Positions 12,803 through 24,117 of a stretch of DNA of 64,000 bases are shown one piece after another. The notes under the pieces are model-generated. The model ran no database searches. It saw nothing but the letters and a program-made list of their open reading frames with translations, and was not told where the DNA came from. Both the position numbers and the translations under genes were made by a program. Numbering within the stretch: position 1 is the stretch's first letter; each line of letters begins with the position of its first letter. Origin of the DNA: Sordaria brevicollis (Eukaryota; Ascomycota; Sordariomycetes; Sordariales; Sordariaceae); NCBI GenBank assembly GCA_033439795.1, contig JAUTDP010000005.1:992001-1056000 (forward strand). Reading direction: 5' to 3'.

Positions 12803-14028
12803 ATTGGGGGATGTGAAGGGGTGTGGGGTGTTAAGGGATCTAAAGAGGTCGAGGAGGAATGATAGCGGATGCAGGAGAGGAGAAAGGGGAAAGTCGGGGG
12901 GTGGTTGAAGGAAAGAAGATATGAGTGATGGGTTAGGTGAAGAAGCCACATGGAAGGCCAGAGAGGTGACGTGCGCTATGATCGATGGAAGGATAGAAAG
13001 ATTGTTTGGAATATGGTTGATAGTAACCACGGGGCAAATGAAGCACGGAAGATCGACATTCATCAACGGTTTCGATTTATTTGGGGCCTTGTTCCATTCT
13101 CATGACGAATTCGATCATATGCCATGGTGTTGAGACTAGCGGCAAGCGAGACGAGATAGGCTGCTCCACCCATAAGGCATATGTTATTGCGACAACGCTA
13201 TTTCTGCTCCCACATCCACTCTATTTTTACTTGGCCCTATCTTGATTATCCAAACAAGCCAGACCTGCTGGGTTGATGAAACTTGTTGGGAACTTGAGCT
13301 CTGTTGAGCTTGGGTTGTCTGATTGACATGTGACGAGGTGGAGTTGAAGCGGATGCCTTGTGGCCCAGCTGTCAGGAGCGACGGCATCGGACTTTGAAAG
13401 TTTCGCCCGACAGAGGCTTTCAAGGAATCACCGTCAAGATAACAAGGTCTGAGGTAAATGATATCCTGTTTAGACTTGGGGAGTCTTGGCTGGATTTTCA
13501 GGCTGCTCTGCAATATGGTCCTCCTCATGAAGCCAGCTTCATTTCACACTTTCCAACCCATCTTTTAGCACCCCGTTGATTCAAAATGTAGAACCCCAAA
13601 ATAATATTGCTGCCTTTCGAATGCCCGAGTAAACAAAAGAAATTCGTCTCCAGTCGTTGTCTGGTTTGTTGTTGAAAATGTATTTGTACAATGCTGCCCT
13701 TTTTTTGCCATCGCCCCTTTCAACCAAAAAAACCGGTGTTATGCAACCCCGGATGAAACTCCGCGCTGAATGAAAAAAAAAGAACGAAAACCGAAATATG
13801 CAAGAAAGAGTCTGGAGTCTGGCCGAAGGATTTGGAACGGCCCGCTCGGCGCTTATCGGCGCCGTTCGGCACGGCTCTGCCGTCTTGGTCAACCACTCCA
13901 CCCTTCGCCCTGGCCGAGTAAAACGAATGATATCGCGATCGTCCTCCATATGGCTTGCGCCAAGCTCGGCCAAGCCGCAACATCAGCCGCCTGCCCAGCC
14001 TCGTCAAGCAAAGCGAAGCACGCGACAC
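12803..14028. other. Intergenic region without a supported gene
   Basis: About 1.2 kb between the hydrolase stop and the 3' end of the small minus-strand gene. Several frames of 60-140 codons exist on both strands. None shows recognisable domains, a convincing start or good splice structure, so they are left out. Confidence 0.4.
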
Positions 14029-14614
14029 TCAAAGTGACCTGCCCAATATGTTCCTGGCGAACCATGCCCTCTTCCCTGTCGACTTGGTGCTTCTCTTGGA
14101 ATTCGGCGAGTCCGGTGGGAAGAGCGGCTGTGCGCGATTCACAAACGGCGTTTCCAGTTGACGAGGGCCAGATCCATTCGATGATGTGGACATGACACTA
14201 TCGCTGTCCTTTGTTGGTGTTGTCGCTGTTGTGTTCCCCCATGCTGCTCCATTGTCTGATGGTTTCTTGCTGACATCGCCTCGTACCGCACGAGCCATAC
14301 GTTCGAAGCTCTTGATGCCGTCCATGAATCCCTCGGCGTTGTTTGGGCTGGAATTTGGCTCTTTCAAGAACGAATTTCTGGCCCGCACGAGTGCCCTTTC
14401 CGGCGAGATGTCTTCTTCTCCGAGAGTAGCATTGGGGCTAAGGTTGGCTTCTGGATGTGGTAATGTAGTGTTTCGGTCTGATAGTCGTGTTAGTGCCATC
14501 CATAATGCAGCCATGTTTGTGTCATGCTTACGCACCTCCGTTGAAGGGCTCTGGGAACCCAGTGTCCCGTCGTCCGCTTGACGATGTGCTGGAGCACGGT
14601 CGAAGGCTAGACAT
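14029..14614 (-). CDS. Small hypothetical protein, two exons
   Basis: Not a family I recognise. Exon 1 runs 14614-14536 and exon 2 14477-14029, giving 175 residues. The 58-bp intron has donor GTGCGT, a strong branch site (CACTAACAC) and acceptor ATCAG. The unspliced frame is also open but has no ATG giving a continuous product across this branch site. The spliced frame starts at an ATG and keeps phase exactly (79 + 449 nt). The protein begins MSSLRPCSSTSSSGRRD. It has a moderately charged middle (EEDISPERALVRARNSFL; FMDGIKSFERMARAVRGDV) that could be helical, then a Ser/Thr/Pro-rich part. It ends in a basic tail, KRAWFARNILGRSL. No signal peptide or membrane span. Likely soluble and partly disordered. 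An alternative reading is an unspliced frame from further upstream. Confidence 0.62.
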
Positions 14615-17146
14615 GTCGTCGATAGTTGATGACCAGCTAACACGCTGGCGTGGAGATCGATGGCGGGTGAAGCTGCGCATCGTGGTAGATTTGGTTAACA
14701 GGGCGTCTAGTGATCTTTATGTTTGGTTGTGGGTTCTGCCGGGTCCTGCCGAGCAACGCGTAATCGTCTGTCGCTTCGCCACTTGTGCTCGGCTTCGGGC
14801 ACAATTTTTTTGAAAATCTCCAACTTGGAAGAATGGTAATATGGAGTAGGCGGTAGATCCCGAATTATGAGGTTTCGGTCGAGTTCCAGTGCCCCTTGAT
14901 AGATATATGTAATCGATATCGCTTGGTGTGGCGATCACAAGGTGGGAAGAAATGAGTGAATCAAAGATACACGAGATTGCCCACGAGACCCCATGAAATA
15001 AGAATGGGGCAGGAGTTTGGAAGCTACCGACTGCCAGACAAGACAGTCCAAGAATGATCCCCGTTCAGGTGAAAGTATTTGGAACCAAAGCGGTGGGAAA
15101 AGTTCAAAGCTCCCGCTCAACGCATATGACATTCTTATCAAAGACGCAGCGCAGCCAGCTTGCATCATGCCGCCGCTTGGACCGGCACGGAATCTCTCTT
15201 GTGAACCCTTGCTTGAGCCATGCTTGATTCTCTCCAGACTTTTGTTCAGTAACAACGGACTCATTTTCAGGACCCAACAAGGTCTAGAATGCCATTGTGT
15301 CGAGTTCAAGTGCTGGGGAGCAATGAGTGGTTGAGAGTGAATCATGGCGCTTTCAACTTACCACGGTTGAACGGTTTGACGGCCCTTACGGCTTGAACTC
15401 CGCGGAGGTGGGGTGACGGGCGGGGGGTCGGTCTTAGTCGTGAGCGATGCTCCGACACACCGAGGGTCAGAGGCTCTCGAGGATCAGGCGCGCGTTAGAG
15501 AAGGTGGCGTGGCCAAAGGTGCAGTGAGATTCAGCGGTTTCTGTTTCGTTTTCAACCAAACAAGTGAACAAATCCAGACTGAAATGTGTTTGTGGTGGAT
15601 GAGTTAGTGTTCGGAAAATTGTGAAGTGATCTACCCTCCACCAGTCTGGGGCCCATCCTGTTTAAACTCCATCTCTGATTCTCCGGCGTCAGCACCCAGC
15701 AAGGTCCTCCGGTGGCCCCAAACAACATGTTTGTGTACTGTGGTTTGGTGTGGTGATGTGCTGTGGAAGTACCGGTATACGTGGAGAAAGGATAAGTGGA
15801 ACAGCTTGACGTCGCGGAAGCATTTCGCCGACCATTCATTCAGCCATTGATCAATCACGAGAGCCGTCTTGTCCAGCGACGGAGCCGTGAGCGATTGGCT
15901 GGCCAGATAGTGCGCAGCATGCACCGACAGAGCCGAGAATCCATCGCTTTCGATGTCGCCGCACCGAGCAATCGCGCAAATGGTGGTCGAGCTGGGTCGA
16001 GATAGCGCTGTCTTCTGCTCGCGAAGCCCACAGGGCCAGTGATGCAGGTCTCACTGTAAAGCCTTCCCGGCGAAAATAATGCTGTTTAGCTTCGGCCGAT
16101 CATTTTGTTTCAAATGCGGTCTCGGCTCGCAAGTTGCGGTCTGCTAGACTTGTGTGTTGTGAGAGTGTCACCGTGACCGGGACAAAGTCCGACTTTGTCG
16201 CCGAAGGCCAACACCAAACATTGCCTCAGCCACAAATCTCCAGAAAACGCCACGTAGTGGCTTGGGCCAGAGCCGGCTTCCAACGGCTTTCGGGGTCCAG
16301 GGTTAGGAGAAAGGGGTGGGTGCCAGGGTTGAGCGTGTAGGCCGACAGACACTCGTCCATCATGACTTGAGCAGAAAAGAAATCAAGAGAAGATGTGTCT
16401 GTAGTATCTTACTTCTCAGTAAATATGCATGTTGGGGGTGTTTTGGGCATCATGAGTGTTGTCAGCTGAGCAGGACATGGGAGATGACTAGCTTGTCGGC
16501 AACAGAAAGGCGTAACGGTATAGAAAGGGGAAGACTCACGGTAGTCATATGGTTGTATTTTCGTTGAGCTTCAGAGCCAAGTAAAATGCAGCTTGGTCCG
16601 TCGCAAAGTTCCGTCGCGGAAGTTATCGAAGGGCAACAACCCCCGCCAAGGGCCTTCTGGTCCGATGGCACAGTCAGTAGTATGCCGTTCAAACGGCCAG
16701 TCGCCGCTGCCATCTCCCACCCCGCGCACGCCTTCGAGTTCGATTCGCGTCCGGGGCAGATAATGTGGTCCTTTTCAACAAGGGACAAAGCCGACAGCGT
16801 TGCTTCACATGTCGTACACCGCGGGAGATTGTGCACCAAGAGCGGCGAGGCCTACTAGATTCACCGAAGAGTACGGCACATACATATTGGCTGTGTCATC
16901 ATGGCAGTTAATTGTTTTCACTTTTTTTTTTCGGTCAAATCCAGCTGTTATCTGGCGCACATGGATTGTTCTAACTTCTTCTTTTCTTATCTTAGGTGTA
17001 CGCTTGTAGAGAAAGAGAGAGAGGTGATGCGCAAAGCAAGACAGGAAGAACTGGCGGACTTCCCAGGTCGCAATGTCATGTGAAACGGGCACAGTAATTA
17101 AATCATCCAACAAAAACCATGCTCATAATATATAAAACCCATTCCA
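14615..17146. other. Intergenic region, 2.5 kb, no supported gene
   Basis: Several open frames of 60-136 codons lie on both strands, including minus-strand frames near 14,935-15,345 and 16,462-16,839. None has recognisable motifs or a credible exon structure. The base composition resembles other intergenic stretches here. I see no tRNA-like cloverleaf or inverted-repeat element. Confidence 0.4.
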
Positions 17147-18494
17147 TCATAGCTTCGACCTGATAGCAACCGCCCTCCCATTCACCACATCAAACTCCCG
17201 TCCCTTCTTCCACCCAAGCCACTTCTCAACGACACTCTCGCCTCCCTTCCCTGGCTTCAACGGAATGCCCACGTACGCCTCTCCCTTAACACCGGGCCCT
17301 TGACCATGGCTAGCATCCTTCGCATCGCCCCTCACAGCCAAACAAGGCGTCTCCCTAAGCGTAACCACCGGTCTCTGGTCACCCTCCAATCTCTCCCTCT
17401 CCCTCTCCATCTCGCCATACTCAAACACAGCCGTGCAGCACGCATCCGTGCCATCAAAGATATCCTCCCACTCCCTCCTCGTCTTGCTCTTAAACTTTTG
17501 CTCCATGATTCTTCTCAGTTCCGGCCAATTCTCCTTCTCCCCCCTCTTCTCCTCCCACCCTTGCCCCTGAAGTCCCAACCCCTTTACAAGCTCCCTAAAG
17601 AACTGCGGCTCCAGCGCTCCAACAGCCATGTACTTCCCATCTTTCGTCTCGTACGTATCGTAGTAAGGACATCCCATGTCCAGCAAGTTTTCTCCCCTGG
17701 GGGCGCTACCCACGGGCGTTTTGAGCGCAAACCGATTGAAAGTAGCCAGGTAACTAGCTCCGTCGACGATATTGGCTTCCACCACCTGTCCCTTGCCAGT
17801 TCTTTCTCTCGCGGCCAAAGCCAGCAGGATGCCCTGGAACAAAACGGCTCCGCCGCCGGCAAAGTCACCGAGGATGTTAATGGGCGGGGTCGGTTTCTCG
17901 CCTTTTCTGCCTAGAAGACTCAAAACGCCCGACACGGCAAGGTAGTTGATGTCGTGCCCGGCCATGTTGGCGAACCGCCCATCGCGGCGGAAGCCGGTCA
18001 GACGCGCGTAGATTAGGCGGGGGTTAACTTCATCGGAGCACAGGACGGAGGGGCCGAGACCGAGCTTCTCGAGGACGCCAGGCCGGTAGGGGTCGATGAT
18101 GACGTCGGAGACAGAGGCGAGGCGTTTAATGAGGGCAATTCCGTCCGGTGATTTAAGGTCGACTACCAAAGAGGATTTGTGGCGGGTTAGTTGGTCGGGA
18201 ACTTGGCGGGCGACGGGGCCGGAGACGGCGCGGTCGATGCGCAGGACGGAGGCACCTGCGTCAGAGAGGAGGAGGCCAGCGAAAGGTCCTGTTGAGAATG
18301 TTAGTATGATATGATATCTAAGTCTGAACGAAGTGTAAGTGGTGTAAGGTGAGGTGTAAGTGGAAGTCGGCCGAGTTTCGTCCGAAAGTCACCGTGCAAG
18401 TCGGATGAAGGTGAGAGGTGAAGATGGGCTTACCTGGAGCTAAACCTGCAAACTCCAGGACCTTGAGGCCGGTAAGAGGCGGTTGGCCAACCAT
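17147..18494 (-). CDS. CaiB/BaiF CoA-transferase family protein, alpha-methylacyl-CoA racemase-like
   Basis: Two exons, 18494-18434 and 18288-17147, give 400 residues. The 145-bp intron has donor GTAAGC, branch ACTAAC and acceptor ACAG. The frame is continuous at LAP|GPFAGLLLSDAGA, the conserved N-terminal block of the family. The residues that act in alpha-methylacyl-CoA racemase are found with the same spacing as in the bacterial enzyme (126/156/241): His132 in AGHDINYLA, Asp162 in LGDFAGGG, and Glu247 in ALEPQFF. I therefore infer racemase chemistry (epimerising 2-methylacyl-CoA in branched-chain fatty acid oxidation) rather than plain CoA transfer. Typical length is 360-400. No clear C-terminal PTS1: it ends RSKL, which resembles the SKL-type peroxisomal signal, so peroxisomal targeting is plausible. 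Divergent from grx5. Confidence 0.92.
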
Positions 18495-20399
18495 ATTGAT
18501 TCGAAGTTCCGATGTTTTCGAAAGTACCTCTCGATTATCTTTTTCGACCTCTGATGCCTAGAGAGTCCGGGTATGAGGCGGTTACACGGCAACGGACCGA
18601 TCCACTGCACGGCGCTCCCTTATCCACTCAGCCGGTTCACGTTTCCAACTCCCACGTTTCTTCGAATAGCGTGGGCCACTGTCTTGTCCGAAAAGGGGAA
18701 GCCCGATAGATGACGTATGGTCTCAGGGGTGAATGTAACCGGTGGTGGTTGGAATTCTTGTTGGATTTTGTTCTTGGTATTGTCTGCAGTAGCCGCAAGC
18801 TCGCAAATGTCGACCAGAAAGGAGGAAATGAGGAAGAGAGTGATGAACATTTCCGACCACTTATAAAACCGGTATTCGGGAACTGGAGAGGTATGGGGAA
18901 GTCTGAAAAGCTCAATGCTACGCTAGTGAGTGTGGGGTAATAAGGATGAATGGGAATGTGAAAGTCAACTGGAAGCAGTGGTGTTTCGACTCTTCGAGGT
19001 TTGGTGTTTTTGATGTGTGCAGGACAACTTTTGGAGGCAATTGGGATATGATATTCGACAAAGACTTTTTGAGAACGTGAAAATCTGGCTTCAGCTGAAC
19101 CCCTTCCTCAAAGAGAAGGGACATGGCTCCCGGTGTTATTTATTTCAACACATGGAGCCATCCTTGATGTCCAGGTCCGATAAACATAAAAGATGGACAT
19201 CCTGGGAGAAACATGATAAGCTTGTCCGTTTTCTAAATCCAGATCCTGTCAGTTTTAGGTAATCTTGGAATATTGAAACACACGAGCTGGACAGCGATCG
19301 AGACTCGTTCACCCGGAAAACCTCAGTCGAGCAGAGTGGATTTGGAGGAGTAAACCAGGGCAACATCATCATGCGACACGAATACGGCGACTACCGAGGC
19401 TTCCTTTCTCCCGCTTAAACGTCGCTCCAGGCCTGTGAGGGCGCTTGGGCGTGTGAGGGTGTGCCTGTCACCACTTTGCACCCTGGACGCGCACCCGCCT
19501 AGCGGCTGATCGTGGCCCGCCCTGTGGGGGATTTGGAGAGCTGGGCGTGGTGGAGAGAGGCTTGGTATGCGGGGTAAGGAGAGGAGGAGATTACAGAATG
19601 CCACTCTTTGTACCTGACGCCAAAAAGTGACAAGTCCCGGGGCATTGGATGGTGAGAGAAGATCTGGGGAAATCATGATGCGGCTGTCGAAGATGCGATT
19701 GGGTCCAAGTGAACAATGGATGATGCAACCGATGTTGGAGGGAGAGCTTCGGCGCATAACACCTCCGAAGCTACGATGTCAATGCCGCAGGACAGCGTGG
19801 ATGGCTACGTGGTAACCGAGAATAGGCATGTTGATTACTGGCCATTAACACTGAGAGATCTGACGAGAATCAGCATGAAATCATGTTAGGAAAAGGTCAC
19901 GGGAATTGTGTCGGATACCACGGGTCTGGGACCAAGTCCGGGTGCCCTCGAGTGTCGTCCGTTCTTGCCTGTGTATCAGCCTTCAATACCATTTGGCAGT
20001 ATTGAACCACTATGTTGTTATCTTCGATATTGGAAACTTGAAGTATTGAAGTTGATGGATGATGAGATGAAATGGTTGATGCCGTCTGAGCTGACAAATA
20101 TCAAACACCATCACACGCCATATTACCATAGGTAACCCTAACCCTTACTGAAGTGTTATCGGAAGCCGCTAATGTTACATCATTTCAGGGAAGCTCCAGA
20201 TTAATCGCCGCTAAAAAGTCGTGATAACGGTTTGTGTCCACTGCCGCTGCCGCCGACAAGTGGAAGCCGTGTGGAAATTCGCCATCCGTCCGCATTGCCG
20301 TCGTGATCTTTCTTCCTTCGTGTGTCTGTCTTTGCGCCGCAAAACATCTTGTCGCTCGCTCTTCAATAGCCAGTTCCGCATCCCACATCCTTCCCCGAA
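18495..20399. other. Divergent intergenic region, 1.9 kb
   Basis: Lies between the divergent racemase-like and glutaredoxin genes. No supported gene. A short TAACCCTAACCC stretch near 20,134-20,146 is far too short to be telomeric. Presumably holds two promoters. Confidence 0.4.
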
Positions 20400-21077
20400 A
20401 TGTTGACCAGGACCCTTTTCTCGAGGGTAGGCAACCTTTCTTTCCCGCCTGCGCAACCTTGTGACCCGTCGCTAACAGATACCGACAAAACAGCAACTCT
20501 TCGCCGCCGCCTCCCGCCCGGCCGTTGCGCCCAAGGCCGCCTCTGCCTTCCGCCCCGTCCTCTTCTACCAGAACCGCTTCCTCTCCGATGCCACCCGCCA
20601 GGCCATCGACAAGGCCGTCGCCTCCGCTCCCGTCGTGCTCTTCATGAAGGGCACCCCCGAGACCCCGCAGTGCGGCTTCTCCCGCGCCAGCATACAGGTG
20701 CTTGGTCTGCAGGGTGTTGACCCCAACAAGTTTGCTGCGTTCAACGTGTTGGAGGATCAGGAGTTGAGGCAGGGTATGTTCACAACTACAACCGACCGAG
20801 GGGGGAAACTGGAGACAGAAAGAAAGACAGAGGGAGGAAAAGGGAACACGAACAAGGACAAAAATACTAACAGGCACATAATACAGGCATCAAGGAGTAC
20901 TCCGACTGGCCCACCATCCCCCAGCTCTACATCGACAAGGAGTTCGTCGGCGGTTGCGACATCATCGTCTCGATGCACCAGAACGGCGAGCTTGCCAAGC
21001 TTCTCGAGGAGAAGGATGTGCTTGTCAAGGGTGAGGAGGGTGCTGCTGAGGAGCAGGCCTCCGAGAAGAAGGAGTAA
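20400..21077 (+). CDS. grx5: Monothiol glutaredoxin-5, mitochondrial
   Basis: Three exons, 20400-20426, 20494-20773 and 20887-21077, give 165 residues. The 9-codon first exon (MLTRTLFSR) is followed by a 67-bp intron with branch GCTAAC. The second intron (113 bp) uses a GTATGT donor. The first about 45 residues are Arg/Ala/Ser-rich without acids, a typical mitochondrial presequence. The monothiol glutaredoxin core follows: [13 protein letters not shown] leading to the CGFS active site at residues 69-72, WPTIPQLY with the cis-Pro, and GGCDI with the second Cys at 126. Grx5 binds and transfers [2Fe-2S] clusters from the ISC scaffold to downstream acceptors, with glutathione as co-ligand. A Glu/Lys-rich tail ends the protein. 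Convergent with the Caf16-like gene, 487 bp between stops. Confidence 0.95.
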
Positions 21078-21564
21078 ATTGCCACAAAGGGGGAAAGACG
21101 CGGATATTTGGCTACGCGTTGGGGGAGGGAAGGAGATGACGGAGTGACTTCATTGTACTTGTACTGATACCATTTGACAGACGATTTGGATCGCCATGTG
21201 TAGACTTGTATGGTATGTGTAATAGCGCTGAAAAGAGACGTGGAGATGGTTCCCTGGGTTGATTAAATACAAGTGAGCATATGACAACGGCTCAATTTGG
21301 TGTTGTGTTATTTCGACTGCATAGTACTATGAGCTGAAATCTGTGAATCTGTATCTATATCCGACCATGCTATTGTGTTGAAAACGCCATGTTAAATGCC
21401 GCCTGGGTATCATGTTAAAAAGCCCATTTTCCTCATGCATATACAAAGGAAGAAACCTGGAAAACCAATTCTAACAAATCTTCTTCTTCAGCCATGTTGA
21501 ACCTCTTTTTCCTCTTCCTTCTCCTTTCCTCCCATCACTGCCCCAAGCCTAGGGACATCTCAGC
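21078..21564. other. 3'-3' intergenic region between grx5 and the Caf16-like gene
   Basis: About 490 bp between two convergent stops. It carries only the two 3' untranslated regions as far as can be seen. T-rich stretches and AATAAA-like words (e.g. ATTAAATAC near 21,260) fit polyadenylation zones. No gene. Confidence 0.4.
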
Positions 21565-22455
21565 CTAGTTGCACCCAGGCCCATCAGTAGCCTCCTTATT
21601 CGTCTTCGCCTCCAACCCATACCCTCCAAGTCCAGGGTTAACATAACTCAACCCCTCCGGTCCCCTCCTATGCTGACTGCGAGGGCCTCTCTCCCTCAAA
21701 TCATCTCTCAACCACCTCAACACCAGCTCTCCCAGTCTGCTGTTTCCAGTAACGCCCTCAACCACATTCTTCCCATCCTCCACCTCCTTCAACATATCCT
21801 CCGCCTTGCCCCACCCCTTGACCGTACCAAGATGCATATGCACCAAATGTGTCGGCCAACTCGCCAAGTTATCCAGAATATGCGTGGCATATACAACCGT
21901 ACACTCCCTCGTCTCCGTCTCCCTCCTCAACCACCCCAAAAACTGCGCCCTAGACCAAACATCCAAATCAACCGTAATCTCATCCAGCAACAGCACCGTC
22001 CAGGGTCTAATCAGCCCCATAGCCAACTGCACCCTGCGTCTCTCACCGTCTGAGACGGCATGCATCCGCCAATTCGTATCGATATCCAAAACCGCAACCA
22101 GCTCGTCCCTTCTCTCGGGGTAGTAGTCGCCGCCGACCGACTTGAGCAGTTCCTGCACGCCAATGTCGGTGCGCACGATGCTGTTCAGGACCCATTCGAG
22201 TCCGAGGTAGGTGACCCCCTCCAGGCCGTCTTTGAAGGGGTCGACGCCGGAGACTTTGATGGTGTTGGCTGGAGCCAAACGTTTGCCCGCAAGAAGGCGC
22301 AAGAGGGTGGTCTTGCCGGCGCCGTTGGCGCCGATTAGTAAAGTGCGGGAGCGAGGGGGCAGGGATAGGGTGATGTCGGACACGCCGTTGGAGCGGTCCG
22401 GGAAGGTGTAGGTGAGGTTGAGGGTTTCGACTGTGGGCGGGGCTTGTTCAGCCAT
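21565..22455 (-). CDS. CAF16: Caf16-like soluble ABC ATPase
   Basis: Single exon, 296 residues, one nucleotide-binding domain and no membrane segments. Visible motifs: Walker A GANGAGKTT (42-50), an ABC signature variant SDGER (135-139) in place of SGGQ, Walker B LLLDE (155-159) followed by TVDLD, and the switch His192 in YATHILD. This matches the yeast Caf16/ABCI-type family, which is associated with the CCR4-NOT complex and has no transporter partner. The SDGERRRVQ signature is diagnostic for this subgroup. C-terminal about 60 residues are poorly conserved, basic then Gly-rich. Length close to yeast Caf16 (289). Confidence 0.93.
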   Translation of the reverse strand: MAEQAPPTVETLNLTYTFPDRSNGVSDITLSLPPRSRTLLIGANGAGKTTLLRLLAGKRLAPANTIKVSGVDPFKDGLEGVTYLGLEWVLNSIVRTDIGVQELLKSVGGDYYPERRDELVAVLDIDTNWRMHAVSDGERRRVQLAMGLIRPWTVLLLDEITVDLDVWSRAQFLGWLRRETETRECTVVYATHILDNLASWPTHLVHMHLGTVKGWGKAEDMLKEVEDGKNVVEGVTGNSRLGELVLRWLRDDLRERGPRSQHRRGPEGLSYVNPGLGGYGLEAKTNKEATDGPGCN

Positions 22456-24117
22456 AGTGTCTATTGGTTTGTTGGTGAGACGGCTTGTTGGTTATATTGG
22501 TTGGTTCTTTTGAGTTATCAGATGTTTGACTTTTGTTGGTGATACAACGTTCTCCCTTGAGTTCGTGTTGGTGGTGATGTAAGGGATGTTTCTCGTGAAG
22601 AAAAAATGTTTGGTTTGGAGAATTGACAGAAAAAAAAAGATGGGATGAGGGGTTGGTGTAAAGCGGCAAGCGGCAAAGATTATGTGATGCAAAACGGAAC
22701 TAACAACCCGCACTTGCGCAGGTGCTTTGAGACGGAGCTCGATGTGTCGGGCCAGAACACACCTGCCTGTATCGTTTCAATTGCCGCCCCCTGGGATCAG
22801 TGTGAGATATGGACATTTTGCGGGGTGATAATGACGCAAGCACTGGGATTCGAAAGCTTCAGATTGCGCCTCAGTTCGATTCAGTTTCGGTCCTCTACCT
22901 TAGAGGTAGTCTTTTGAGCCCAGGAACCGTCATGGAAAGACGAAAGATGAATAAAACTTCGAGGCCTATAGCAAATATCCTCCTGTACAACACCGGGAAT
23001 AACTTCAAACCAAACTTAGCTTTTTCTTCTCACCTTTTTTCCCCCTCTTCTAATGCGATGCTACCTACCGTTAACAGCCATGGATCGTTCCACTCATCTT
23101 CAACTTTCGGCATCTGTTCCAACCAATTATGGCAAATCCTTGGGAGGCTCCACTTATTCCGGCGGCCACCCTTCGGAAGACTCCGACCCTCCATATCAAA
23201 AGTCTTTGAAGCCGTTCACGATCGCATCGGGAACCAACATGGTGATGTTGTTGGTTGAACTGATCACCATGGCAACAGATGAATGAAAACTGTGGTTATT
23301 GTGAGACATGTTCACGTAGTTTTCCATGGTTGAGTATGTATAATCGATCTTGGCAAGATCGAGAGCTTGTAGAGCCCCTTGCCAAGCAAAACAAAGCTCA
23401 GTGAGGGGACGTACAACTAGCGATATAATTTTGGGGATTCACGACGTATTTCGAATGGCGAGCGGTTCATAGTATAGAATCTTGTTCATGTTGGCCATTC
23501 AGTTTTTTAACCAACTCGAGTATGCTCATCGATGCATCCATTTCGATTCATCCATCCATCCACTATGCTAAACCATCCCAACCAACCGCCCTTTATCTAG
23601 GCCATCGCTGCAGCCACTACCGTACCCTCTCAGGTATCAAAACCGGTTTTCCCCTCTGCCCTCCTAAAGCCATGATGTTAAAAAAAAACAATAAGTGGTA
23701 TCCCTTGAGAAAAAAAAAGAGCAAACTCCACAACGAAGCAAGTGTGGGAAGAGAAGATAAAGTGAAGAAGAAGATGAAGAAAAAGGAGGTAGAAAGGAAT
23801 ATGCCGTGCCGTAAAGAAATATGTGCTGAGAAGATCCCCCTTTCCCTCTCCTTTTTTTGTGCTTGGCCACCAATCAACCGACCCGATGCTGTGCAGAAGA
23901 ACACATATATGCTGAAATGCTGCATGCTGAAATGACGCTCCCAATCCGTCCATCCATCCATCCGAACAATGAAGATGAGACACAGAAGAAGAAAAACAGA
24001 ATATTGGTATCTCTCTCCTCCTCTCCTTTACTCCTCGTCTCTCTTTGAGCCGTACTGGCTTTCCCCAACCACGATGGTTTGGGCCATCTTCCAGTAATTG
24101 GCCCCGTGATCACCTCA
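22456..24117. other. Intergenic region, 1.7 kb
   Basis: Between the Caf16-like start and the 3' end of the kinase gene. Only short, unrecognisable frames. It contains short CATC tetranucleotide runs near 23,540 and 23,950, and A-rich stretches at about 23,680-23,790. The latter part is probably the kinase 3' untranslated region. Confidence 0.4.

Noticed and set aside
14186..14581. 131-codon plus-strand frame over the small two-exon gene
   Set aside because: Antisense; the minus-strand gene has the better splice and start signals.
20134..20150. TAACCCTAACCC, telomere-like
   Set aside because: Only about two repeat units within genic DNA; chance occurrence.
23522..23935. 137-codon Lys-rich frame
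   Set aside because: A-rich intergenic sequence translated; no domain and Lys-run composition.
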